DNA of 22,851 nt, taken from JAFGPL01 sp046485045. Lineage in GTDB: Bacteria; Bacteroidota; Bacteroidia; Bacteroidales; UBA10428. Position numbers and translations under genes: made by a program. The DNA lies in assembly GCA_046485045.1 (NCBI GenBank), contig JAWOHT010000153.1:1-22851 (forward strand). The letters run 5' to 3'. Below are positions 8,381-16,739 of this stretch, piece after piece (the stretch's first letter is position 1; each line of letters opens with the position of its first letter). The notes beneath the pieces are model-generated. The model had not been told where the DNA came from. It saw nothing but the letters and a program-made list of their open reading frames with translations, and searched no databases.

Positions 8381-8761
8381 ATGGTTGAAGTAATAAAATA
8401 TCAAACAATACAAACTCCGCTGGTGGCAGTAAACAAAGAGGAGAATAAGTTAGATATCAAAGGGTCTTCAAACCTGCTTGATCCGGCAGGCTTTTATGAA
8501 GATTTATCCGGACTTGTCAGCAAATACATAGATGAGTTCAAAAATTACATATCACTGAACTTTTATATTGAGTACATGAACACCGCCTCTACCAAGTGGA
8601 TGTTTTATCTCATGAAAAATCTGCAGGTAAAGTATTATGGAAAAAAGATCATTACCATTAACTGGTATTACGAAGAAGATGATGATATCATTCGTGAAAC
8701 GGGAGAAATTCTGAAAGGGTTATTAAAAATACCTTTCAAAATAATTGAGTTTAAAGACTAA
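8381..8761 (+). CDS. siaC: SiaC-type regulatory phosphoprotein (DUF1987), 126 residues
   Basis: The sequence matches the SiaC/DUF1987 family. It starts with a short beta strand (I-Q-T-P-L-V-A-V), continues with the I-K-G-S-S-N-L-L-D-P-A-G-F-Y segment that corresponds to the family's conserved S-x-P-E-N region, then I-E-Y-M-N-T-A-S-T-K-W before an amphipathic helix. In Pseudomonas aeruginosa SiaC is phosphorylated on Thr68 in the equivalent loop, and T68, S70 or T71 here are the candidates. The family is an anti-sigma-antagonist-like switch, phosphorylated by SiaB and dephosphorylated by the SpoIIE-like SiaA. I start at the ATG at 8381; an in-frame TTG two codons earlier is possible but less likely. 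No SiaA, SiaB or SiaD partner lies in the window, so it is an orphan here. It converges with ribonuclease R, with 7 bases between the stops. Confidence 0.82.
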   Translation: MVEVIKYQTIQTPLVAVNKEENKLDIKGSSNLLDPAGFYEDLSGLVSKYIDEFKNYISLNFYIEYMNTASTKWMFYLMKNLQVKYYGKKIITINWYYEEDDDIIRETGEILKGLLKIPFKIIEFKD

Positions 8762-8768
8762 TCTCCAC

Positions 8769-10901
8769 TTATTCGGCCAACGCGAAGTCTAACTGTTTCT
8801 TCTGTATATTTGCCCTTGCAATTTCTACCTTTACATTGTCGCCAAGCTGAAATTTTTTTCCTGAATGTCTGCCTGTAATACAGTAGTTATCTTCATCGTA
8901 TTCATAAAAATCATCCTGCAGGCTTCTCAGATGTATCATGCCCTCGCACTTGTTTTCGATTATTTCTACATAAATGCCCCACTCGGTCACACCCGAAATA
9001 ATACCGTCAAAGAGCTGGCCTATTCTTTCGCTCATAAATTCAACCTGCTTGTATTTGACCGAAGCCCGTTCTGCTTCCACAGCCAGTTGCTCCATATCTG
9101 ACGAGTGTTTGCACATTTTCTCAAAAACCTTTTTATTTTTAGATGCCCCTTTATTCATGTAATCTGCAAGCAGACGATGCACCATCATATCAGGATACCT
9201 TCTTATCGGTGAGGTAAAATGTGTATAAAACTGAAAACCAAGCCCGTAATGGCCTATATTATCGGTAGAATAGATTGCTTTTGACATAGCCCGCAGCGCG
9301 AGGTTTTCTACCAGGTCCTGTTCTTTGGTTCCTTTCACCTTATGTAAAACAGCGTTGAGCGACTCTGCCATTTTCTTTTCGTTTGAAAGATTTAATTTGT
9401 GTCCAAACCTGTTAATGAATTGGGCAAATTTCTGCAGCTTTTCGGGGTTTGGCTTGTCGTGTATCCGGTAGACAAAGGTTTTTCTTGCCTGTTTATCTTT
9501 AACATTTCCAATAAACGTGGCAACATGTTTGTTTGCCAGGAGCATAAACTCTTCAATCAGCTCATTTGCAGTGCCATACTGTCTGAAAAAAACCCTTAAA
9601 GGCCGACCCTTTTCATCTGTTTCGAATTTTACCTCATCGCGTTCAAAAGATATGGCCCCTTTCCTGAAACGTTCTTCGCGCAGTTGCTGTGCCAGGTTAT
9701 GCAAAACCGGAATTTCATTTTTCATATCCCCTTCACCGGTATCAATCACCTTTTGCGCTTCTTCATAGCTAAACCTCTTGTCTGAATTGATAATTGTTCT
9801 TCCAAACCATTCTTCAAGTACTTCGGCATTGTCATTCAGTTTAAATACTGCAGAGAAGCATAATTTATCTTCGTGCGGCCTGAGCGAACAAATGTGGTTA
9901 GATAACCGTTCCGGCAACATGGGTATGGTACGGTCTACAAGATACACAGAGGTTGCCCGTTCGAGGGCTTCTTTGTCAAGCAGTGTTTCGGGCCCTACAT
10001 AGTGTGTAACATCGGCGATGTGTACACCCACCTCCCAGTTTCCATCGGGAAGCTGTGAAAGCGACAATGCATCGTCAAAATCCTTGGCATCTTCGGGGTC
10101 AATGGTGAAAGTAGGAGTTTTCCTGAAATCTCTCCTTAAAGCAATTTCATTTTCTGTAATGGCATCAGAAATGGTTTCTGCATATCGAATCACATCTTCA
10201 GAAAACCGGTATGGCAAACCGAACTCGGCAAGTATGGCATGCATCTCGGTTTCGTTCTCGCCCTGGTTCCCCAAAACTTCGATGATTTCTCCGAAAGGGT
10301 TTTTAGCTTTTTCTGGCCATTCAACAATGCGGGCAATAGCTTTTTGGCCATCTTTGGCCCCTTTCAGTTTTTCAACAGGAATAAAAATATCATATGGCAT
10401 CTGCCTGTTGTCGGGCGAAAGAAAAGCAAACCGGCTTGAGACTTCTACCACACCAACAAAATATTCGCGTGCCTTTTCAATAATCTCAACCACCTCCCCT
10501 TCGGGCCCCCTTGATTTTTTGGTTGCAAACAGAAATAATTTTACAATATCGCCATGTAATGCATGGTGCAGATTGTTTTGAGAAACAAATACAGGTTCCT
10601 CAATCGAATCTGATACCACATAACCATAACCGCTGGCAGAAATTTCAACCTTGCCGGTAATCTGAGCGCCCGACGATTTAATTTTATACTTCCCGGGATA
10701 AACCTCCTGTATCTGGCCTGAATTTTTAAGGTTGTTAAGTGCCTCTAAAATAATTTTTCTTTCACTGTGATCACTAATTAAAAGCTGGCTGGCTAATTGC
10801 TTGTAATTGAATGTATTTTTTGGATTTCCCCTGAAAACAGCCATAAGATTGCTGTTCAATATTTTTAAATTCAGATTTGAATTTTTCTTTCTTTTTCCCA
10901 T
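8769..10901 (-). CDS. rnr: Ribonuclease R (RNB-family 3'-5' exoribonuclease)
   Basis: A 710-residue cytoplasmic processive exoribonuclease that degrades structured RNA. The domain order is typical: a basic N-terminal winged-helix segment (about 10-75), cold-shock/OB domains (about 80-210), the RNB catalytic domain with I-D-P-E-D-A-K-D-F-D-D-A-L at 267-279 carrying the metal-binding aspartates, the H-F-T-S-P-I-R-R-Y-P-D motif at 561-571, and a C-terminal S1 domain (about 627-708, F-D-G-I-I-S-G-V-T-E-W-G-I-Y-V). It lacks a long lysine-rich tail after S1, as is usual in Bacteroidota. It appears monocistronic with a candidate promoter 20 bases upstream. Length and motifs are intact, so I expect it to be functional. 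Confidence 0.97.
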   Translation of the reverse strand: MGKRKKNSNLNLKILNSNLMAVFRGNPKNTFNYKQLASQLLISDHSERKIILEALNNLKNSGQIQEVYPGKYKIKSSGAQITGKVEISASGYGYVVSDSIEEPVFVSQNNLHHALHGDIVKLFLFATKKSRGPEGEVVEIIEKAREYFVGVVEVSSRFAFLSPDNRQMPYDIFIPVEKLKGAKDGQKAIARIVEWPEKAKNPFGEIIEVLGNQGENETEMHAILAEFGLPYRFSEDVIRYAETISDAITENEIALRRDFRKTPTFTIDPEDAKDFDDALSLSQLPDGNWEVGVHIADVTHYVGPETLLDKEALERATSVYLVDRTIPMLPERLSNHICSLRPHEDKLCFSAVFKLNDNAEVLEEWFGRTIINSDKRFSYEEAQKVIDTGEGDMKNEIPVLHNLAQQLREERFRKGAISFERDEVKFETDEKGRPLRVFFRQYGTANELIEEFMLLANKHVATFIGNVKDKQARKTFVYRIHDKPNPEKLQKFAQFINRFGHKLNLSNEKKMAESLNAVLHKVKGTKEQDLVENLALRAMSKAIYSTDNIGHYGLGFQFYTHFTSPIRRYPDMMVHRLLADYMNKGASKNKKVFEKMCKHSSDMEQLAVEAERASVKYKQVEFMSERIGQLFDGIISGVTEWGIYVEIIENKCEGMIHLRSLQDDFYEYDEDNYCITGRHSGKKFQLGDNVKVEIARANIQKKQLDFALAE

Positions 10902-10920
10902 TTACAAATGAATAATGTAA

Positions 10921-10928
10921 CAAAGATA
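10921..10928 (-). promoter_or_regulatory. Candidate -7 box for rnr
   Basis: The minus strand reads TATCTTTG, an exact TAnnTTTG match, 20 bases before the rnr ATG. A weak -33-like TTTA lies about 20 bases further upstream. Predicted leader is short, about a dozen bases. Confidence 0.42.
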
Positions 10929-11073
10929 TACTTATAAAATCGGGTAAATATCTAAAATAAAACTAAAAATTGCTTTACAACTTTTCAGATGATTATCTGC
11001 TAAATAATAATTCACTTCTAATAGTTTAAATTATAAACGATTATTTCAAAGTTTAATTCCATTCTTAATAAAA

Positions 11074-11081
11074 TAATTTTG
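11074..11081 (+). promoter_or_regulatory. Candidate -7 box for the truncated YfiR-like gene
   Basis: TAATTTTG matches TAnnTTTG and lies 43 bases before the ATG at 11124. A -33 element is not clear (GTTTAA near 11050). Retention of a promoter upstream of a gene fragment fits a recent 3' deletion. Confidence 0.33.
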
Positions 11082-11123
11082 ACTTATTATAAAATAAAGC
11101 TAAAGTCAAAATTAGAAAATCAA

Positions 11124-11282
11124 ATGAAATCTATAATGAAAAAAATCCCAATTATTTATTTCATTTTATCTGGTATTTTTTTCACCGGGTTAAATGCTCA
11201 GGAACACAAATACAAAGCAATATTTGTTTACAATTTCACCAGGTACCTTAACCGGCCTGATGCATCAATTGCAGATGAATAA
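11124..11282 (+). pseudogene. 3'-truncated YfiR-like (DUF4154) secreted protein remnant
   Basis: The frame encodes 52 residues from ATG 11124 (a second ATG at 11136 is equally plausible). A signal peptide ends G-L-N-A-Q, followed by H-K-Y-K-A-I-F-V-Y-N-F-T-R-Y-L-N-R-P. That segment matches the start of the mature DUF4154/YfiR family, where K-A-x-F-I-Y-N-F-T-K-Y-I-E-W-P is characteristic. Full members are roughly 170-190 residues, so about three quarters is missing. The stop is at 11280-11282, and the D-lactate dehydrogenase stop codon begins 10 bases later on the other strand, so no room remains for the rest. YfiR-type proteins are periplasmic regulators, often of c-di-GMP enzymes, which adds to the signalling flavour of the region. 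It could instead be a genuine tiny secreted protein, but a deletion remnant is more likely. Confidence 0.6.
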
Positions 11283-11292
11283 GAATAAAAAT

Positions 11293-12300
11293 CTATGAAC
11301 ACAGTTTGCACACCTCGTTTTTAAGTTCACTGCCTTCAAGATAAAAGCGAATGTTTTCCATGGTCGTTTCGGCAATGTTATACATGGCCTCCCTCGTAAA
11401 AAACCCCTGGTGAGAGGTGATGATTACGTTATTAAAAGTAAGCAACCGTGCAAGCACATCGTCGGTGAGTACCCTGTCGGAAAGGTCTTCGAAGAAATAC
11501 CGGCTCTCTTCTTCATATACATCCAAACCCGCGCTGCCTACTTTACCCGATTTTAATGCTTCAATAAGGTGGGTTGTATTGATAAGTTTGCCCCTTCCGG
11601 TATTGATTACCATCACGCCTTTCTTCATTTTTCCGATGGTATGCCTGTTGATGATATACTCTGTTTCTTTGGTCAGCGGACAGTTTAGTGAGATAATATC
11701 CGACCGGCTGAACAATTCATCAAGCCCGACATAATTAAAATTGTTCTTTGCGGCAAAATCATTGTCGGGAAAGATATCGTATGCCAGCACATTCATTTCA
11801 AATCCCTTAAGAATTTTTATGAGCGTCTTGCCAATTTTACCTGTTCCTATTACGCCGGCAGTTTTTTTATACATATCGAAACCAAGCAACCCCTGCAGGG
11901 CAAAGTTTGAATCGCGGGTACGAAAATACGCACGGTGAATTTTCCTGTTGAGCGATAACATAAGCGCCACAGAGTGCTCTGCAATGGCATTAGGAGAATA
12001 AGCCGGCACCCTTACAATTCTTAAACGATCGTGTGCAGCCTTCAGGTCAATATTGTTGTAACCAGAGCATCTCAAAGCAATTAGTTTTATACCGTATTCA
12101 ACAAGTCTGTCAATCATTGCCGAAGTAATCATATCATTTACAAACACAATCACAATGTCAAAACCCTGGGCAAGCACGATATTATCAGGTGTAAGGTGAT
12201 ATTTAAAATATCTTATATCGTATCCGTATTTTTTGTTTAGTTCATCGAAAGACTCTTTGTCATAAGGTTTTGTGTCGAAGAAAGCAATTTTTGGAATCAT
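11293..12300 (-). CDS. ldhA: D-lactate dehydrogenase (LdhA-like, D-2-hydroxyacid dehydrogenase family)
   Basis: A 335-residue cytoplasmic NAD-dependent enzyme reducing pyruvate to D-lactate, which regenerates NAD+ in fermentation. The nucleotide-binding motif G-T-G-K-I-G is at 152-157, with D175 after the second strand favouring NAD over NADP. The catalytic set of the family is visible: R236 in N-T-G-R-G-K, a Glu in V-Y-E-E-E-S (264 or 265) and H297 in I-T-S-H-Q-G-F-F-T, a C-terminal motif typical of LdhA proteins. Substrate-loop residues around R-C-S-G-Y-N-N-I-D (77-85) also fit. Length equals the family norm. A Rex-like palindrome lies 18 bases before the start codon, suggesting repression that is lifted at high NADH. 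It is divergent from the patatin-like gene. Confidence 0.9.
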   Translation of the reverse strand: MIPKIAFFDTKPYDKESFDELNKKYGYDIRYFKYHLTPDNIVLAQGFDIVIVFVNDMITSAMIDRLVEYGIKLIALRCSGYNNIDLKAAHDRLRIVRVPAYSPNAIAEHSVALMLSLNRKIHRAYFRTRDSNFALQGLLGFDMYKKTAGVIGTGKIGKTLIKILKGFEMNVLAYDIFPDNDFAAKNNFNYVGLDELFSRSDIISLNCPLTKETEYIINRHTIGKMKKGVMVINTGRGKLINTTHLIEALKSGKVGSAGLDVYEEESRYFFEDLSDRVLTDDVLARLLTFNNVIITSHQGFFTREAMYNIAETTMENIRFYLEGSELKNEVCKLCS

Positions 12301-12317
12301 ATTTCAGTATACATTTA

Positions 12318-12335
12318 TTGTTATTTTAATAACAT
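12318..12335. promoter_or_regulatory. Rex-like operator upstream of ldhA
   Basis: TTGTTATTTTAATAACAT contains a perfect inverted repeat (7-base arms TGTTATT/AATAACA around TT, 12319-12334). It resembles the Rex operator form TTGTTAANNNNTTAACAA, with the outer T-T-G-T-T-A and T-A-A-C-A kept. It starts 18 bases upstream of the ldhA ATG, where bound repressor would block the start of transcription. Lactate dehydrogenase genes are classic Rex targets. The rex gene itself is not in the window. Confidence 0.5.
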
Positions 12336-12400
12336 TTATATAGATAAAAGGTTCAACAAATTAATAATTTCAATTAACTTTAATAGCTACAGGCAAATTT

Positions 12401-13168
12401 ATGTTAAACGTGTTTAAAAAATATAAAATCGGTCTGGTATTAAGCGGTGGTGCTGCCAGGGGTTTTGCACACCTGGGGGTATTAAAAGCGTTGGACGAAC
12501 TAAATATTAAACCCGGGATTATTTCGGGGGTCAGCGCCGGTGCCATTGCCGGTGCGTTTTATGCAGACGGGTTTAAACCCGAAGATATCCTTGAAATCTT
12601 AACCCGGAAAAAAGTATTCGATTATTTCAAAATCACTATCCCGCGTAAAGGGCTTTTTAAAGTAGCCGGACTGCAGGAAGTGCTTGAAAAAAACCTGAAA
12701 GCAAAAAATATTGAAGATTTAAAAATACCGCTTATCATCGCGGTTACCAATATGGGAAAGGGCATTCCCGAATACATCGGCAAGGGTAATCTTGCAGAAA
12801 TGGTTATTGCATCATCAAGCATTCCCGTACTGATCGAAAGCCGGAAAATAAACGGTGCATTTTATGCCGATGGAGGCATTATGGACAATCTGCCTGTAGC
12901 CCCGCTGCTAAAAAAATGCAAAAGGCTTATTGGTGTGCATGTTAATCCGGTTGGTAAACTTGATACCATAAACGGATTGGGCCAGGTGGCCGAACGGTCA
13001 TTTCACCTGGCCATTGCAGCTGCCATTGAAATAAAGAAAAAAAATTTCGATAATTTAATCGAACCAGAGGAACTGAAGAAATATGGTTTTTTTGACATTA
13101 ATAAAGGAAAGGAAATTTTCGAAATCGGGTATTCTGAAGCATTAAAAGTTTTTAGCAAAAAATCCTGA
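12401..13168 (+). CDS. Patatin-like phospholipase (RssA-type serine hydrolase)
   Basis: A 255-residue patatin-fold acyl hydrolase. The oxyanion-hole motif G-G-A-A-R-G is at 16-21, the nucleophile elbow G-V-S-A-G at 43-47 (Ser45), and the catalytic Asp in Y-A-D-G-G at 155-159 (Asp157), so the Ser-Asp dyad is complete. No signal peptide or membrane helix is seen, so it is probably cytoplasmic or peripherally attached to the membrane. The length fits the small single-domain bacterial patatins (RssA/YchK group). It is divergent from ldhA with 100 bases between starts and convergent with the large receptor gene (17 bases between stops). Natural substrate is unknown; phospholipid or thioester hydrolysis is family knowledge, not shown here. 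Confidence 0.9.
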   Translation: MLNVFKKYKIGLVLSGGAARGFAHLGVLKALDELNIKPGIISGVSAGAIAGAFYADGFKPEDILEILTRKKVFDYFKITIPRKGLFKVAGLQEVLEKNLKAKNIEDLKIPLIIAVTNMGKGIPEYIGKGNLAEMVIASSSIPVLIESRKINGAFYADGGIMDNLPVAPLLKKCKRLIGVHVNPVGKLDTINGLGQVAERSFHLAIAAAIEIKKKNFDNLIEPEELKKYGFFDINKGKEIFEIGYSEALKVFSKKS

Positions 13169-13185
13169 CCCTATTTCCTGTTAGT

Positions 13186-16100
13186 CTATTTTAACTTATT
13201 CTTTTTCTCTTTGTTCATATTGTTTAATTCATTTACCTTTCCCCTCAGTAATTCTATTTCGCGGTGCATCTCTCTTTCGCGAACCTGAAAATTCTCTTGG
13301 GTAGCCCTCATCTCTTCTATGGTCTGCCTCATCTCTTCTTCCTGCGCATGCAGTTCTTCGCTCTGCTCCTGTGTTTTTACCAACATTTCGTTGATCAGGT
13401 TATTTGATTTAACCGAAGAAATAACCGACGCAATACTTTCAGACAATTTTACTATAAATTCAATCTTATACTGTTCCAGTTTTTCTATCGAAATAATCTC
13501 GATAACACCTACAGATTCGTTATCCTGAACAAGGGGAATAATTAAAAGATACCTGAGCACTGTAGCTCCTAATCCGGAATTGAGCTTGGCATAAGATTCG
13601 GGCAGGTCATCTTTTTCAATGATTTCCCTTTGTTGACAACTTGTACCTATAAGGCCCTCACCAGGTAAAAAAGTTACCTTCTCCAGTTTATCTTCATTAT
13701 ATGCATAGTAACCGTATAGTTTAATTTGTGTCTGGTCATCACCATTATTTTCAGAAATATAGATTCCCCCCTGCTGTGAACCGGTATATTTTGCTATCTG
13801 CGATATAAGCAAGCGCGATAGTGCTTTCAGGTCGTTTTTTTCTTTGTTCAGAATTGAAGAAAAAGTTGCTAATCCTTCATTTGTCCATCGGTTGATCTCC
13901 TCGGCCTTTTCTTTTTCTTCTACGGCTTTTTTCTGGTTTTCGATCTCTTGCTTGCGTTTATTAATTTCGGCCTCGCCTTCTTTCAGTTTTGCTTCAAGTA
14001 TCTGCTTATCGATTTTTAATTGGCGTTCCCTTTGCCTTATGAAATATATCGCCATTAGGGCCGTGAAAACGATAATCAATGTATAAAACCACCATCTTTT
14101 CCAGAATGCGGGTATTACCTCTATATTTAGTTGAACTTCATTTTCTGACCATAGCCCGTTGTTATTCGAGGCTTTTAACCTGAATGTGTAAGCACCGCCC
14201 TGAAGGTTTGAATAAGTGGCAAACCTGACAGAGGCATTGGTTTCAATCCACTCTTCATCCTGGCCTTCGAGTTTATAGGCAAAACGGTTATTCTCAGGCG
14301 AAACAAAGTGTAACCCGTTAAATCGCAAGGTAAATGATTTTATTTTGTGGTGAATTCTTATTGATTTTGTCTCTTCAACAGGTTTGCTAATAAGTATCCT
14401 CCCATACACTTTTTCATTTACCCTTACCGTCTTATTGCCAACTTCAAGGGCAGTAATATGAACCCGTGGAGGATATGGATTGGTGATCACTTTCTCAGGA
14501 TAAAATGAGTTAAACCCGTTGATTCCGCCAAAAAAAATCTCACCCTCAGGACTTACAGCTTTTGAATTATATAAAAACTCAATACTTTGAAGGTTATCAG
14601 ATTTTGTAAACACTCTTGCTACAATGGTATCCTGATTATTAATGATATTCTGAAGCTGAACGATCCCTTTGTCGGTACTCAGCCACAAATTACCAGACTG
14701 GTCATCGGCTGCCTCATAATATTTCAGTTCTGGCAATCCTTCCTTACCCGACAATACTTTTATTTCCTGAAAATTGAGATCACACCTTGCAATGTCTCTA
14801 TTATCGATGTCAAACCAGATATACCCTTTTTTGTCAATATGAATAAAGTTCACCGAAGAGATAGATACACCTGAAATCTGGGTGATTACTTCAAATTTCT
14901 TGTCTATTAGGTCTAGTACAATCAACTTGTTGGCACCTACGATAAGCTTATTTTTAAAACTTTTTAAGGCATCAATCTGAGAATTTATTTCGGGTGCGTT
15001 TACATAACCATCTAATTCGGGTGATATTTTTACATAGTCTTTTGTATCTGTATTATAAAGATAAAGTCCGTTATTTGCTCCTATCCAGAGAAAATTATCA
15101 TCCAACGGGTCTAAATAAATTTTGTAAATCCTGTTAAGCGGGAAACCATCAGGATTTTTTTCTGATCGCAGGTAATGGGTGAATTTTTTATTTTTCGTAT
15201 TATAATAACTAAATCCACCGCCATAAGTGGCAAACCATATATTGTTGTCTGCGTCTACCTTAATGTCTTTTATGTTGTTGCTTAGCGGTGTATTGTAATT
15301 ATAAGGATCATGTACCAGCCACTCGAATTTACCTGTTTCCCTGTCAAGGTAATTCAAGCCCCCTTTTTCTGTTCCTATCCAGATATTCCCGTTTTGGTTT
15401 ATTGCAATCGAATATACATTTTTATCATTAAGAAAATATGTACTTTGTATGGGAGAATAATCATATCTTACAAATCCCGAAGTATTTAAGTTTGTATAGC
15501 TAACACCTCCGGCGTGTGTTGCTACCCAAAGATCTTCCTGGTTGTTAAGATACAGGTTATGAATAGAATTATGTGATAACCTTGAAATCGGATGACTGAT
15601 ATGGGCATAGAAGGCAAATTTTTCATTGAATTCATCAAATAAATAAAGACCTGCGTTAGTCCCTATCCAGAAATTTCCTCTGCCATCTTTTAGCAAACCT
15701 CTTACCCTGCCGCTTTCTTTAATATCAGTATCAGGCATATATGTTTTAAACTGTTGCTTTTCTGGAATATATTTTGAAAAACCATTATTAGAATAACCTA
15801 TCCAAATATTCCCCCCAGGATCCTGATAAATCCTTTCAATTAAATTCTCACCAAGTGAACCTGGCTGATCATCTGCAAGAAAATGGGTTATTTTATTCTT
15901 ACCTGTCTCTATAAAAACCAAACCTTGTTCCCGATAACCTAGCCAGAGATTGTAATTTTTGTCAAACATCAATCTTATGGGTTCGGCATCAGGCAAAGAT
16001 TCTGATATTTTTGAATCAAAAACATTGTAATTGAATTTTTTGGTTTCCGGATCGTAATTTATAACCTTATTGGAATTGTTAAACCAGAGTTTTCCGTGCT

Positions 16101-16548
16101 GGTCTTCCAAAATATCACATGAACCGGTCATAATAACCTTATTTTCATCATCTACCACTATATCAAACTCATCTGAAATGACATTATATACACAAATTCC
16201 ATTTTCACTGGCTACCCAGATAGTGCCAAGTTTATCTGTAAGCATCTTCCTTACATAATTAAAGTTCTTTTTTGAAGAATCTGCAGTATAATAATTGTAG
16301 TTTTTAATTGTATGGCCATCGAATTTAGATAATCCGGTCCTGGTCCCAAACCACATAAATCCGTAATTATCCTGATATATTGACACTACGCGGTTATTAA
16401 CCAGTCCTTCATCAACCGTAATATATTTAAACCTGTACTGATTATACAGATGTTGCTTTTCCTGAGAGTTAGAAAAAGAACACAAGAGTATAAAACTTAA
16501 AATAAGAAAATTCCTGTAAATCATTCTCTGTTTAAACATGCCAGCCAT
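13186..16548 (-). CDS. Beta-propeller sensor with GAF and coiled coils, no output domain (1120 residues)
   Basis: A membrane-spanning receptor. After a signal peptide (about 9-28, ending S-N-S-Q) come about 13 reg_prop-type blades from 40 to 690, marked by repeats such as F-M-W-F-G-T-R-T-G-L, L-W-L-G, I-W-I-G-T-E-K-G-G-L and L-W-L-S-T-D-K-G-I. A Y_Y_Y domain follows (about 740-812), then one membrane helix (816-837), a charged coiled coil (838-885), a cytoplasmic GAF domain (about 890-1045, with G-E-G-L-I-G at 963-968) and a second coiled coil (1050-1115) rich in E-E-M-R-Q. Relatives of this layout normally end in a histidine kinase, an AraC domain (hybrid two-component systems) or a SpoIIE-type phosphatase; here the protein stops after the coiled coil with no H-box, HATPase or PP2C motif. 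The ATG at 16548 is preceded by a strong Shine-Dalgarno, which supports the long start. It may signal through a separate partner protein. Confidence 0.88.
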   Translation of the reverse strand: MAGMFKQRMIYRNFLILSFILLCSFSNSQEKQHLYNQYRFKYITVDEGLVNNRVVSIYQDNYGFMWFGTRTGLSKFDGHTIKNYNYYTADSSKKNFNYVRKMLTDKLGTIWVASENGICVYNVISDEFDIVVDDENKVIMTGSCDILEDQHGKLWFNNSNKVINYDPETKKFNYNVFDSKISESLPDAEPIRLMFDKNYNLWLGYREQGLVFIETGKNKITHFLADDQPGSLGENLIERIYQDPGGNIWIGYSNNGFSKYIPEKQQFKTYMPDTDIKESGRVRGLLKDGRGNFWIGTNAGLYLFDEFNEKFAFYAHISHPISRLSHNSIHNLYLNNQEDLWVATHAGGVSYTNLNTSGFVRYDYSPIQSTYFLNDKNVYSIAINQNGNIWIGTEKGGLNYLDRETGKFEWLVHDPYNYNTPLSNNIKDIKVDADNNIWFATYGGGFSYYNTKNKKFTHYLRSEKNPDGFPLNRIYKIYLDPLDDNFLWIGANNGLYLYNTDTKDYVKISPELDGYVNAPEINSQIDALKSFKNKLIVGANKLIVLDLIDKKFEVITQISGVSISSVNFIHIDKKGYIWFDIDNRDIARCDLNFQEIKVLSGKEGLPELKYYEAADDQSGNLWLSTDKGIVQLQNIINNQDTIVARVFTKSDNLQSIEFLYNSKAVSPEGEIFFGGINGFNSFYPEKVITNPYPPRVHITALEVGNKTVRVNEKVYGRILISKPVEETKSIRIHHKIKSFTLRFNGLHFVSPENNRFAYKLEGQDEEWIETNASVRFATYSNLQGGAYTFRLKASNNNGLWSENEVQLNIEVIPAFWKRWWFYTLIIVFTALMAIYFIRQRERQLKIDKQILEAKLKEGEAEINKRKQEIENQKKAVEEKEKAEEINRWTNEGLATFSSILNKEKNDLKALSRLLISQIAKYTGSQQGGIYISENNGDDQTQIKLYGYYAYNEDKLEKVTFLPGEGLIGTSCQQREIIEKDDLPESYAKLNSGLGATVLRYLLIIPLVQDNESVGVIEIISIEKLEQYKIEFIVKLSESIASVISSVKSNNLINEMLVKTQEQSEELHAQEEEMRQTIEEMRATQENFQVREREMHREIELLRGKVNELNNMNKEKKNKLK

Positions 16549-16554
16549 AATTAT

Positions 16555-16560
16555 CTCCTC
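16555..16560 (-). promoter_or_regulatory. Strong Shine-Dalgarno for the propeller-GAF receptor
   Basis: The minus strand reads GAGGAG six bases before the ATG at 16548. Most genes in this window lack such a site, so it helps decide between the three possible Met starts (residues 1, 4 and 9) in favour of the first. Confidence 0.6.
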
Positions 16561-16739
16561 ATCAAAAAAATCTAAGATATTAAACGGTTAATTCATAAAA
16601 AGGTTTTCTGATAAATATCATGATAAAACAGGATTTAAGAGACTACTTCAAAAAATTGAAATTTAATATGCTATTGTTTTGATAGTTTATCGTTGTTCAC
16701 AAAAAAATTTATTTGTACTTTAACAAAAAATAAAGTAAA

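Noticed and set aside
10018..10581. A 187-codon open frame on the plus strand opposite rnr
   Set aside because: It lies fully inside ribonuclease R, has biased serine-rich content, no recognisable motif and no start signal; it is the mirror of a strongly coding frame.
11079..11123. TTG start giving 15 extra residues to the YfiR-like remnant
   Set aside because: The extra residues precede a good signal peptide and overlap the candidate promoter.
16616..16625. Perfect 10-base palindrome TATCATGATA between the receptor gene and tldD
   Set aside because: Short and AT-rich; arms do not extend and it fits no known operator well.
16693..16723. TTG-N20-TACTTTAA as a tldD promoter
   Set aside because: The -7 box ends TTAA instead of TTTG and the leader would be only about ten bases.
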